Source: an uncultured Oscillospiraceae bacterium (lineage in GTDB: Bacteria > Bacillota > Clostridia > Oscillospirales > Oscillospiraceae). From it: a stretch of 32,166 bases of DNA. Under the pieces are notes generated by a model that had not been told where the DNA came from, did not search any database, and saw only the letters and a list, made by a program, of their open reading frames with translations. The position numbers were made by a program, and so were the translations under genes. How positions within the stretch are numbered: position 1 is the first letter of the stretch; the number at the start of each line of letters is the position of its first letter. The DNA lies in assembly GCA_910578575.1 (NCBI GenBank), contig CAJTQP010000023.1, forward strand, positions 1 to 32,166. Direction: 5' to 3'. This document shows, one piece after another, positions 6,731-13,610 of this stretch.

Positions 6731-7867
6731 TCATGCCGGGCAAAAAATCATGGACAACAAGGTCTGGTAGACCTCCAACAGGGATAATTTTTCCACCGCC
6801 TCCTGGGCCACCAGTTTCACCGACGCCCGTTCCTCCCCGTCCACCAGGATGGTGAGCTGGCCCAGTTCCTGGCCCTGCTCCACGGGGGCGGGGACGGATT
6901 CCAATAAATCCACGGTGGTGGTGAGCTTCCCGGCATCCTCCTTGGCCAGGAGCAGCTGGATCTCCTCCGACAGCACCGGCTGCACGGACCCCTGCCGGCC
7001 CAGCTCCACCGCCACGGGCACCAAAGGCTCCGAGGGGGCTGCCGTCACCAGGGTGTAGGCAGAGAAGCCGTAATTCAACAGGGTCTTGGCGGCCTCGAAG
7101 CGGTCGCTGCTGGTGGGGGAGCCCAGGACCACGGCGATCATCTCCATGCCCTCCTTCTCTGCTGTGGCGGAGAGGCAGTAGAGGGCGCTGTCGGTGGAGC
7201 CGGTCTTTAGGCCGGTGGCCCCGGTGTAGTAGCGGATGAGCTTATTGGTGTTGGCCAGTTGGAAGGCTCCGTCCCGGATGGTGTCCATCCAAATGGTGGT
7301 GTAGGTGCGGATATCCGGGTGGTGCAGGATCAATTCGCGGGACATGAGGGCGATGTCGTATGCGGAGGTATGGTGGCCATCTGCCGGGAGGCCCGTACAA
7401 TTTTGGAATGTGGTGTCCTCCATGCCCAGTTCCGCCGCCTTGGCATTCATTTTCTCCACAAAGGAGCTCTCGCTCCCTGCCAGGTACTCCGCCATGGCCA
7501 CCGAGGCGTCGTTGCCGGAGGCCACGGCGATGGCCTTGAGCATGTCGTTCACGGGGAACTCCTCCCCCTCCTTCAGATACACCTGGGAGCCCCCCATCCC
7601 CGCGGCGGTGGCGGAGACGGGGATCATGGTGTCCTTGGTGATGACCCCGCCGTCCAGGGCCTCCATAATCAAAAGCATGGTCATGACCTTGGTGACGCTG
7701 GCGGGCTCTAGCTGTTCATGGGCGTTCTCCTCATAGAGGACCTCCCCCGTGGTCTTTTCCATCAGCACCACCGCCTTGGCGTTCACGTCTAGGTTGGCGG
7801 CGAAGGCGGGGGTGGCTAGGGCGAACAGCAGCGCCAGGGCCAAACAACAGGCAAAGCGTTTTTTCAT
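6731..7867 (-). CDS. D-alanyl-D-alanine carboxypeptidase (peptidase S11, DacF/PBP5 type)
   Basis: This 378-residue penicillin-binding protein trims the terminal D-Ala from peptidoglycan pentapeptides outside the cell. It has an N-terminal signal peptide ending near AFA-AN (24), then the three active-site motifs in order: SVTK (57-60; Ser57 nucleophile), SGN (117-119) and KTG (221-223). The C-terminal PBP5-like domain follows from about 275 and ends in an amphipathic segment (LSLLEVYQTLLSMIF) of the kind that anchors these enzymes to the membrane face. The length is normal for the family. The ATG at 7865-7867 has TAGGAGGG upstream. It appears monocistronic. In clostridia such genes include both vegetative DacA-like and sporulation DacF-like forms; the sequence alone does not decide which. 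Confidence 0.93.
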   Translation of the reverse strand: MKKRFACCLALALLFALATPAFAANLDVNAKAVVLMEKTTGEVLYEENAHEQLEPASVTKVMTMLLIMEALDGGVITKDTMIPVSATAAGMGGSQVYLKEGEEFPVNDMLKAIAVASGNDASVAMAEYLAGSESSFVEKMNAKAAELGMEDTTFQNCTGLPADGHHTSAYDIALMSRELILHHPDIRTYTTIWMDTIRDGAFQLANTNKLIRYYTGATGLKTGSTDSALYCLSATAEKEGMEMIAVVLGSPTSSDRFEAAKTLLNYGFSAYTLVTAAPSEPLVPVAVELGRQGSVQPVLSEEIQLLLAKEDAGKLTTTVDLLESVPAPVEQGQELGQLTILVDGEERASVKLVAQEAVEKLSLLEVYQTLLSMIFCPA

Positions 7868-7959
7868 GGGTGGACCCTCCTAAAAATACAAACTCAGTTG
7901 TCAACAGCCTATGCGCCCCGCCGGGTGGACAGAACCGGACAGGGACGTTGAAAAAACTC

Positions 7960-7988
7960 TTGACAAGTTAGCTTGTCAGTGGTATCCT
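7960..7988 (+). promoter_or_regulatory. Promoter of the membrane-protein/XRE cassette
   Basis: TTGACA (7960-7965), 17 bp and TATCCT (7983-7988). The -35 lies inside the inverted repeat TGACAAG-TTAG-CTTGTCA, so a repressor bound there would block RNA polymerase. Confidence 0.7.
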
Positions 7989-8039
7989 GTGGTTGTCAAG
8001 AAAACTTGACGGCGTGCGTCCGATTTGTCAAGAAAACTT
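7961..8039 (+). promoter_or_regulatory. Three operator-like sites (TTGTCAAG family)
   Basis: Site 1 is the palindrome TGACAAG-TTAG-CTTGTCA (7961-7978), over the -35. Site 2 is GTCAAG-AAAA-CTTGAC (7995-8010). Site 3 is a near half-site. The 15-mer TTGTCAAGAAAACTT occurs at 7993-8007 and again at 8025-8039, exactly 32 bp apart (about three helical turns, so on the same DNA face). The XRE protein at 8394 is the obvious candidate to bind them. Confidence 0.65.
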
Positions 8040-8060
8040 TGCAGAGATAGGAGAATACCC

Positions 8061-8384
8061 ATGGAACGAATGGAAAAGGATGATATCCTGCGCAAAGCGC
8101 AGGAGCGCAAGGGTGCGGATGAGTTGGAGCTGGAAGTGGAACGGCGCGGAGTCGCGCTGAGCTGGCAGATAGGACTTCTAGTCTGTGCTATCCTTTGGTT
8201 TAGCAAGATATTCACCGACCAGCCCCGCCTCGATGTGAGCGGACTATACTTCATCATGGTATCTGTTTCAGGCTTGTATCGGTGGCACCGCCTTCGCTCA
8301 AAAAAAGAATTGGCCTGGGCAAGCGTTGGCATGGTCATCGGGTGCGTCAGCATCGCCGTTTACCTGTGGAAACTTTTCTTCTAA
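8061..8384 (+). CDS. Small membrane protein, DUF6442-like
   Basis: A 107-residue protein. A charged cytoplasmic N-terminus (about 1-35, rich in Glu, Arg and Lys) is followed by three hydrophobic segments: WQIGLLVCAILWFSKIF, LYFIMVSVSGLYRW and WASVGMVIGCVSIAVYLW. The layout and the partnership with a tiny XRE regulator match the DUF6442 family of Firmicutes, whose function is unknown; the family name comes from memory of its pattern. The ATG at 8061 is chosen because ATAGGAG sits 7 nt upstream. Earlier in-frame codons overlap the operator repeats. It forms a two-gene operon with the regulator starting 9 bp after its stop. Confidence 0.7.
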   Translation: MERMEKDDILRKAQERKGADELELEVERRGVALSWQIGLLVCAILWFSKIFTDQPRLDVSGLYFIMVSVSGLYRWHRLRSKKELAWASVGMVIGCVSIAVYLWKLFF

Positions 8385-8393
8385 GGGGGCAGT

Positions 8394-8600
8394 ATGGACA
8401 ACGACCTGACTTTACACAACAACCTGAAAGCCGCTCGCGCGGAAGCGGGCCTCTCCCAGGGGGAGTTAGCCAGCTTGGTGGGGGTCTCCCGCCAGACCAT
8501 CAGCTCCATCGAGACAGGGCAGTTCAGCCCCACCGCCAAGCTGGCGCTGCTGCTGTGCATCGCCCTGGACAAGAAGTTTGAGGAGATGTTTTATTTCTGA
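8394..8600 (+). CDS. XRE-family helix-turn-helix repressor
   Basis: A 68-residue single-domain DNA-binding protein. The helix-turn-helix covers most of it: LSQGELASLVGVSRQTISSIETG (about 19-41) is the canonical Cro/C1-type motif, and the C-terminus (LDKKFEEMFYF) is the usual end of the YgzD-like short regulators. There is no ligand or sensor domain. AAGGGGGC precedes the ATG. By analogy with similar pairs, it is expected to repress its own operon through the TTGTCAAG sites upstream, with the membrane protein possibly modulating it. That link is inferred from position and repeats only. Confidence 0.88.
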   Translation: MDNDLTLHNNLKAARAEAGLSQGELASLVGVSRQTISSIETGQFSPTAKLALLLCIALDKKFEEMFYF

Positions 8601-8637
8601 TTTTGCACAGCAGAAGGAACGCTATCCCAGAGGTCCC

Positions 8638-8850
8638 CCCAAAAAGGCTCCTTTTGAAAGGAGCTCCCGGCGAAGCCGGGTGAGGATTGCCTCCGGGCAC
8701 ACAACGTCGTCTCATCGAAGTGTAACGAGGGGGCCGCAACGCCGCAGTTGTGGCCCCCTTGCGATGTCGAAAAAAGCTTTGTGCCTGTGCTCCCCACGGG
8801 AATCACCCGTCACGGGCCTTCGGCCGTGACACCCTCTTTGGAAAAGAGGG
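8638..8850. repeat. Cluster of five palindromes in a non-coding stretch
   Basis: The 339 bp between 8600 and 8940 hold no gene. Consecutive hairpins are at 8647-8664 (GCTCCTTT/AAAGGAGC), 8666-8680 (CCCGGC-GAA-GCCGGG), 8729-8758 (GGGGGCC/GGCCCCC), 8809-8830 (GTCAC/GTGAC with an inner GGCC pairing) and 8832-8850 (CCCTCTTT/AAAGAGGG). The arrangement looks like degraded copies of dispersed intergenic repeat elements. The first hairpins could also attenuate read-through from the XRE gene, but no proper T-tract follows them on the plus strand. Confidence 0.6.
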
Positions 8851-8939
8851 CTTTGGGGTGGGGGCTGGTGGGCCAGGCTTATTTTTCCAGAGAAAGTGGT
8901 CGATAGTAAACATAAGAAACAAAACAAGGAGGACACCCC

Positions 8940-10046
8940 ATGAACGGCATTCAAAGTACCCCTGTCGGCGGGAAGCCCGTGCAATACGGCAAATTTACCT
9001 TTTTGGACATCTCCGACCAGCTGGTCAAATCCGACAAGCCCCCGGATTTGGACAAAATGGTTCCCGTCACCGACAGCCCGGAGAAGCAGCGGCAGTTCTG
9101 GGGGAGATTTTTCTCTGACGCCGCCCTCTCCCGGAGCCCCGTTGCCGGGGTCAAGGCGGAAATCGACCAGGAGAGCCAGGCGGTGATCGACGGCTTCTTC
9201 GACGGCACGGTGTCTGAGGCGGAGCTGTCGGACAAATTCCAGTCCCTGTTCTCCCGCTTCGCGGAGAGCTGCCAGGACGCGGGATACCCCATCCCCCTGG
9301 TCTCCAAGGGCACCAATCAGGTGATGCTGGACAGCTTCTATTCTGAATTTCGCCGGAAAATCCTGGACACCGCCGTCCAGCGCAACAACCAGGAGGGAAA
9401 GCAGTATCTCACCGGCGAAATGAATGCCCAGCGGAATTGGAAGTATTACAACTCCGACTACTATTTCCAGAGCGAAAAGGCCCTGGGGGCCATCACCGAC
9501 GGGGTGATGAACCTGGCCCAGGACAAGGCCTACCAGGGCTTCACCCCACGGGATTACCTGGCGGAGGGGCGCAACCTCTATTATAATTTCAACACCGCCG
9601 TCTCCAACAACATAAGCGCCGACGAGCAGTATATCCTGGACCCCAACCAGGTGCCCCCGGAGCATTTCCAGTGGTTCTATCAGTCCGGCGGGGACAGCAG
9701 CCGGCGGGTGTTCTCCGTCGACGGTCTCGTCGTCACAGACCCGGACGGACGGGTGGTGGAGTACTACGACTACCGCCCCACCAGCTTCGACCCCAGCGAC
9801 CACAGAACCGGCACCACCTGGGCCAAATACCGGGACAGCCAGGGAAGTGAGCACTTCGTCATGGCTGATTTCCTTTACGGCGGCACCAAGGCGGACCTAC
9901 ATAACGTGGCCGCCCTGTTGAAGTTCACCGGTGGGGACAAGGCTCAGGCCGGGGCGGTGAACCGTTTTCTGGGGAACTTACAGCTCTATAGCCAGGGCTA
10001 TTTCTCCCGCTTCCCTCAGGGGGGTGGGGTCAGTTTGCAGGCATAA
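8940..10046 (+). CDS. Protein of unknown function, 368 residues
   Basis: I do not recognise a family. The start is clear: AAGGAGG lies 8 nt before the ATG. The protein has no signal peptide and no membrane helix, so it is probably cytoplasmic. It is rich in aromatic residues and in Asp, Gln and Ser. The middle (about 155-215) is Tyr/Asn-rich (KYYNSDYYFQSEKAL, NLYYNFNTAVSNN). A segment near 255-290 (FSVDGLVVTDPDGRVVEYYD) looks like a beta-hairpin repeat. Only two cysteine-free thirds flank a single Cys near 111, and no enzyme motif stands out. It is monocistronic with a strong bidirectional terminator. It could be a lineage-specific protein or a secreted-by-other-route factor; neither can be shown. 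Confidence 0.8.
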   Translation: MNGIQSTPVGGKPVQYGKFTFLDISDQLVKSDKPPDLDKMVPVTDSPEKQRQFWGRFFSDAALSRSPVAGVKAEIDQESQAVIDGFFDGTVSEAELSDKFQSLFSRFAESCQDAGYPIPLVSKGTNQVMLDSFYSEFRRKILDTAVQRNNQEGKQYLTGEMNAQRNWKYYNSDYYFQSEKALGAITDGVMNLAQDKAYQGFTPRDYLAEGRNLYYNFNTAVSNNISADEQYILDPNQVPPEHFQWFYQSGGDSSRRVFSVDGLVVTDPDGRVVEYYDYRPTSFDPSDHRTGTTWAKYRDSQGSEHFVMADFLYGGTKADLHNVAALLKFTGGDKAQAGAVNRFLGNLQLYSQGYFSRFPQGGGVSLQA

Positions 10047-10060
10047 CCTCGATAGACGAC

Positions 10061-10092
10061 AAAAGCCGGCCCCCTCAGGGTCCGGCTTTTTC
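10061..10092. terminator. Bidirectional intrinsic terminator
   Basis: AAAAGCCGG (10061-10069) pairs with CCGGCTTTT (10082-10090), with a T-run continuing on the plus strand and TTTT on the minus strand. It lies between convergent genes (stop at 10046 and stop at 10117) and serves both. Confidence 0.9.
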
Positions 10093-10116
10093 ATGTCATA
10101 GTATTCAGACGGTCTG

Positions 10117-11235
10117 TTACACCCCAAAGCCCCGGTAGAGGAACGTCACCACCTGGGCACGGGTGCAGTCCAGCTCCGGTGCGAAGCGGTTATTCGCTAA
10201 GCCGTTGGTGATCCCCTGGGCCATAGCCCAGCCCACCGCCTTGGCATAATAGGCCCCGGCGGGGACATCCGTAAAGCTGCCTTCTGTGGCGGCGGGGGTC
10301 CCGGCGCTGCGGTGCAGGAAGGTCACCACTTGGGCGCGGGTGACCGGGGTATCCGGGGAGAACTGTCCGTTCCCGGTGCCGGTGGTGATCCCCTGCTCCA
10401 CCGCCCAGGCTACGGCATCCCGATAGTAGGCATCTCCCGCCACATCTGTAAAGCTAGCGGCCTTTTCCGGGGCGGGGGCGCCGGAGGCACGCCAGAGGAA
10501 GGTCACCATCTGTCCCCGGCTGCACACCCCGGCGGGGTCAAAGCGGCCATTGCCGCTGCCGGTGGTGATGTTCTCCTCCACGGCCCAGCGCACCGCGTCG
10601 TAAAAATAGTCCGACTGCTCCACATCCTGGAAGAGCGCAGGCGGGGCGGGGTCCGGGGTTGGCTCTGGGTCGGGAACGGGGTCCGGGTCAGGCACCGGCT
10701 CTGTTTTCCCATAGGGGGCCAGGACCTGGGCCAGTTTATCCTGGTCAATGGCAGAGCCGGAGGCATAATAGATGGGGTTGCAGTCTCCGTCCAGCACGCA
10801 CAGGGCGGGCAAGGTGGCGCTGCCGCTGCTGCCAGGGAAGCAGGCCCGGTGGATCTCCCAAAACAGGTTCTGATAGGTCCTGTCCCATCCCTGCCAGGCC
10901 ACATGGGTCTCTGGGTGATACGATGCGTACCCCTCCACAGTCTCCCGCTCCTGGTCCATGTCCAGGAGATAGACCCGCCCGTTGGAAACCTCTAGACTCT
11001 CCATCAGGAATCCGGCGGTCTGGACCTGGCCCTGGGTCAGGCCGCAGATCACCCGGCCTACCACCACCACGGTAACGTCGCTGTCTGTATCCCCCAGGGT
11101 ATGCGGGGGTTCGGCCACGCTGTTGATGCGCAAGGTCTTAAAGTCTGTGGTCAGGCCCGCAGCCCCGGCACAGGGAAGCAGCAGGGCGGGCAGTAGGGCC
11201 AACGCCAGCAGGCTGGCAATCAGGATACGTTTCAT
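10117..11235 (-). CDS. Secreted SLH-domain protein with a thioredoxin-like N-terminal region
   Basis: 372 residues. A signal peptide (MKRILIASLLALALLPALLL, cleavage near AGA-AG) leads to a region (about 28-178) shaped like a thioredoxin/TlpA fold: VTVVVVGRVICG with a single Cys64 where CxxC would be, then VYLLDMDQE and ALCVLDGDCNPIYYASG. A Pro-Asp linker (178-199) precedes three SLH repeats (about 201-251, 261-310, 322-372), each with FxDV at the start and ITxGxGNGxFxP. SLH repeats bind pyruvylated secondary cell-wall polymer, so the protein should be displayed on the wall. The chosen ATG (11233-11235) has GAGGAG upstream; the frame stays open further up but overlaps pgcA. The gene is 41 bp after pgcA and probably co-transcribed. 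Confidence 0.85.
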   Translation of the reverse strand: MKRILIASLLALALLPALLLPCAGAAGLTTDFKTLRINSVAEPPHTLGDTDSDVTVVVVGRVICGLTQGQVQTAGFLMESLEVSNGRVYLLDMDQERETVEGYASYHPETHVAWQGWDRTYQNLFWEIHRACFPGSSGSATLPALCVLDGDCNPIYYASGSAIDQDKLAQVLAPYGKTEPVPDPDPVPDPEPTPDPAPPALFQDVEQSDYFYDAVRWAVEENITTGSGNGRFDPAGVCSRGQMVTFLWRASGAPAPEKAASFTDVAGDAYYRDAVAWAVEQGITTGTGNGQFSPDTPVTRAQVVTFLHRSAGTPAATEGSFTDVPAGAYYAKAVGWAMAQGITNGLANNRFAPELDCTRAQVVTFLYRGFGV

Positions 11236-11276
11236 TGTCCCAACTCCTCTTCTCTCTATATCCATATCCATGGAAT

Positions 11277-13013
11277 TTAAGGAATCCGCTTTTTTAGCTC
11301 CTGGGCCCAATCGGCGTACCGCCGGACCTTTTCCTGACAGTCCGCCTTGGTGTCCCCGGTGGCCAGGACGTACACCTTGATTTTGGGTTCCGTGCCAGAG
11401 GGGCGGACCACGAAGTAGGTGCCGTCGGCCAGGCGGTATTTCAGCACATCAGAGCCGGACATATCCAGGGGGGTGCTCTTCCCGGTGGCAACGTCGGTCT
11501 GGGTGCCGGACTGATAGTCCAGGCGCAATTCTACGGGCGTGCCCGCCACTTCGGTGAGGGGGTCCTCCCGGAGGCTGGCCATGAGGGCTTTCCGGTGGGC
11601 GATGCCCTCCAGGCCGGGCATCATCAGGTTGACCGTCTCCTCCCCGTGGTAGCCGTGCTGTTGGTAGAGCTGCTCCAGGGCGTCTAGGAGGGTCATGCCC
11701 TGGGCGGCGTAGTAGCCGGCCATCTCTGTCAGGAGCAGGGAGGCGGTGACGGCGTCCTTGTCCCGGACGTAGTCCCCGATCATGTAGCCGATGGACTCCT
11801 CATAGGAGAAGATCACCTGGCCCTGGCCGCTGCGCTCCAGCTCGTTCTTCTTCTGGGCCATGAACTTGAAGCCGGTGAAGGTGTCAAAGCTCTTCACCCC
11901 GCCCGCCTCGGCGATTTTTCGGGACAGGTCGGTGGTGACGATGGTTTTCAGGGCCACGGCGTTTTCCGGCAAGGTGCCCTGGGCCTTGCGGGTCTTGATG
12001 ATGTAGTCCAGCAGCAGGGCCCCGGTCTGGTTGCCGCTGATTTGGATGTACGCCCCTTCCGGCCCCTTCACCTGGATGGCCACCCGGTCGGCATCGGGGT
12101 CGGAACCCAGGATGAAGTCCGCGTCCACCTCCTTGGCCAGCTTCACCGCCAGGGCGAAGCTCTCCGGGTTCTCCGGGTTGGGGGACTTCACTGTGGGGAA
12201 GGTCCCGTCAATGACCATCTGTTCCGGGACGCAGTGGAGGTGCTTCACTCCCAGCTCTCCCAGCACGTAGGGGATCTGCTGGTAGCCGGTGCCGTGGAAG
12301 GGGGTGTAGACCATGCGGAAATTCTCCGCCACCTTGGCCATGGCGGCTTGGCCGCTCATCTGGGCCAGAACGTGCTGGAGGAATTTGTCGTCGGTCTCCT
12401 TGCCCATAAGGGTGATGCGGCCTTGGTCCAGGGCGGTCTGGTAGTCCATGGTCTTGACTCCGTCGAACACGTCCAGCTTCTCCATCTCCTGGGCCACGGC
12501 GGCGGCGTGCTGGGGGGGGAGTTGGGCCCCGTCGGACCAGTAGACCTTATAGCCGTTGTACTCCGGGGGATTATGGCTGGCGGTGACGTTGATACCGGCA
12601 GTGCAGCCGTACTCCCGCACGGCAAAGGACAGCTCTGGGGTGGGGCGCATGGCCTCAAACAGGCGCACCTTGACCCCGTTGGCCGCCATGACGCAGGCGG
12701 CCTCCTGGGCGAAGCGGGCGGAGTTGGTGCGGCAGTCAAAGCAAATGGCAATCCCCTGCTCCGCCGCCTGGGGGCCCTCATTCAGGATCACCTGGGCAAA
12801 GGCCTGGGTGGCGTGGCGGATGACGTAGACGTTCATCCGGCGCAGGCCTAAGCCCATAACGCCCCGGAGGCCGGCGGTGCCGAACTCCAAAAAGCCCAGG
12901 AAGCGGTCCTCCAGCTCCGTGGCGTCGGCGGACAGGGCCGTCAACTCCTCCCGCTCGGCCTGGGTGAGGGTGTCGCTGCTGCACCAGCGCTGATAATTCT
13001 CTTGATAGGACAT
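11277..13013 (-). CDS. pgcA: Phosphoglucomutase/phosphomannomutase (alpha-D-phosphohexomutase)
   Basis: A 578-residue cytoplasmic enzyme that interconverts glucose-1-phosphate and glucose-6-phosphate (the PgcA/YhxB type), feeding UDP-glucose and wall polymer synthesis. All four family landmarks are present: FGTAGLRG (44-51), the phosphoserine loop TASHNPPEYNGYK (Ser146 carries the phosphate), metal-binding DPDADR (305-310) and the C-terminal phosphate-binding RPSGTEPKIK (537-546). The length is normal. The ATG has AAAGGAG upstream. The gene starts 26 bp after rlmH and is followed closely by the SLH gene, so a three-gene rlmH-pgcA-SLH transcript is likely. A link between wall-polymer precursors and an SLH protein that binds such a polymer is plausible but inferred. 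Confidence 0.95.
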   Translation of the reverse strand: MSYQENYQRWCSSDTLTQAEREELTALSADATELEDRFLGFLEFGTAGLRGVMGLGLRRMNVYVIRHATQAFAQVILNEGPQAAEQGIAICFDCRTNSARFAQEAACVMAANGVKVRLFEAMRPTPELSFAVREYGCTAGINVTASHNPPEYNGYKVYWSDGAQLPPQHAAAVAQEMEKLDVFDGVKTMDYQTALDQGRITLMGKETDDKFLQHVLAQMSGQAAMAKVAENFRMVYTPFHGTGYQQIPYVLGELGVKHLHCVPEQMVIDGTFPTVKSPNPENPESFALAVKLAKEVDADFILGSDPDADRVAIQVKGPEGAYIQISGNQTGALLLDYIIKTRKAQGTLPENAVALKTIVTTDLSRKIAEAGGVKSFDTFTGFKFMAQKKNELERSGQGQVIFSYEESIGYMIGDYVRDKDAVTASLLLTEMAGYYAAQGMTLLDALEQLYQQHGYHGEETVNLMMPGLEGIAHRKALMASLREDPLTEVAGTPVELRLDYQSGTQTDVATGKSTPLDMSGSDVLKYRLADGTYFVVRPSGTEPKIKVYVLATGDTKADCQEKVRRYADWAQELKKRIP

Positions 13014-13039
13014 GGCAAAAAGCTCCTTTCCCTTGCTCT

Positions 13040-13522
13040 CTACTTATGGTACTTCGTCCCCTTGGTGATCTGAAAGGCCCGGTAAAGCTGTTCCAGCACC
13101 ATCACCCGCGCCAAATGGTGGGGGAAGGTCATAGGGGACATGGACAGGCGCAAATCCGCCGCCGCCTTCACCGACGGGTGGAGGCCAAAGGAGCCCCCAA
13201 TGACGAACACCAGCTGGGAGGCCCCCCCTACCGTCCAGTGCTCCAGCTTCCCCGCCAGGGCCTCGCTGGAGAGGGTGTCCCCCTCCACGCACAGGGCGGT
13301 ACACTTTGCCCCCTTGGGGACCTTGGCCAGGATGCGGCCTGCCTCTTTCTCCAGGGCAGCGGTGATCTGGGCCGGGGCGGGGTCCTCCGGCAGGCGCTCC
13401 TCCGGGAGCTCTGTGACGCTGAGTTTACAAAAGCCCCCCAGGCGCTTTTCATATTCCGCGCAGGCGGCGGCGAAGTGTTTTTCCTTCAACTTGCCCACGC
13501 AGAGGACTTGGATGGTAACCAT
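13040..13522 (-). CDS. rlmH: 23S rRNA (pseudouridine1915-N3)-methyltransferase
   Basis: This 160-residue SPOUT-class enzyme uses SAM to methylate pseudouridine 1915 in helix 69 of 23S rRNA on assembled ribosomes. Family signatures are FVIGGSFGLHP (106-116, knot and SAM loop), MTFPHHLARVMVLEQLYRAF (131-150) and the invariant YHK C-terminus (158-160), where the Tyr and His contribute to catalysis. The length matches the family exactly. AGGAG precedes the ATG. It sits just downstream of the murA terminator; no clear promoter of its own was found in the short gap, so partial read-through from murA is possible. Confidence 0.97.
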   Translation of the reverse strand: MVTIQVLCVGKLKEKHFAAACAEYEKRLGGFCKLSVTELPEERLPEDPAPAQITAALEKEAGRILAKVPKGAKCTALCVEGDTLSSEALAGKLEHWTVGGASQLVFVIGGSFGLHPSVKAAADLRLSMSPMTFPHHLARVMVLEQLYRAFQITKGTKYHK

Positions 13523-13539
13523 AGCTGTATACTCCTGTC

Positions 13540-13589
13540 CGGAACATCAAAACAGACGAAAATGACCCGGACGGTGCGCCGTCCGGGTC
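13540..13589 (-). terminator. Intrinsic terminator of murA
   Basis: A perfect 11-bp stem GACCCGGACGG/CCGTCCGGGTC (13564-13589, loop TGCG). On the minus strand it is followed by the T-rich CATTTTCGTCTGTTTTG. It lies 22 bp beyond the murA stop. A small GGCTT/AAGCC hairpin (13594-13607) precedes it. Confidence 0.85.
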
Positions 13590-13610
13590 GGTCGGCTTAA
13601 AAAAGCCTCG

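Noticed and set aside
7868..7910. Promoter for the carboxypeptidase gene using TTGACA at 7904-7899
   Set aside because: No -10 hexamer lies 16-18 bp downstream; the nearest TATTTT is only about 10 bp away.
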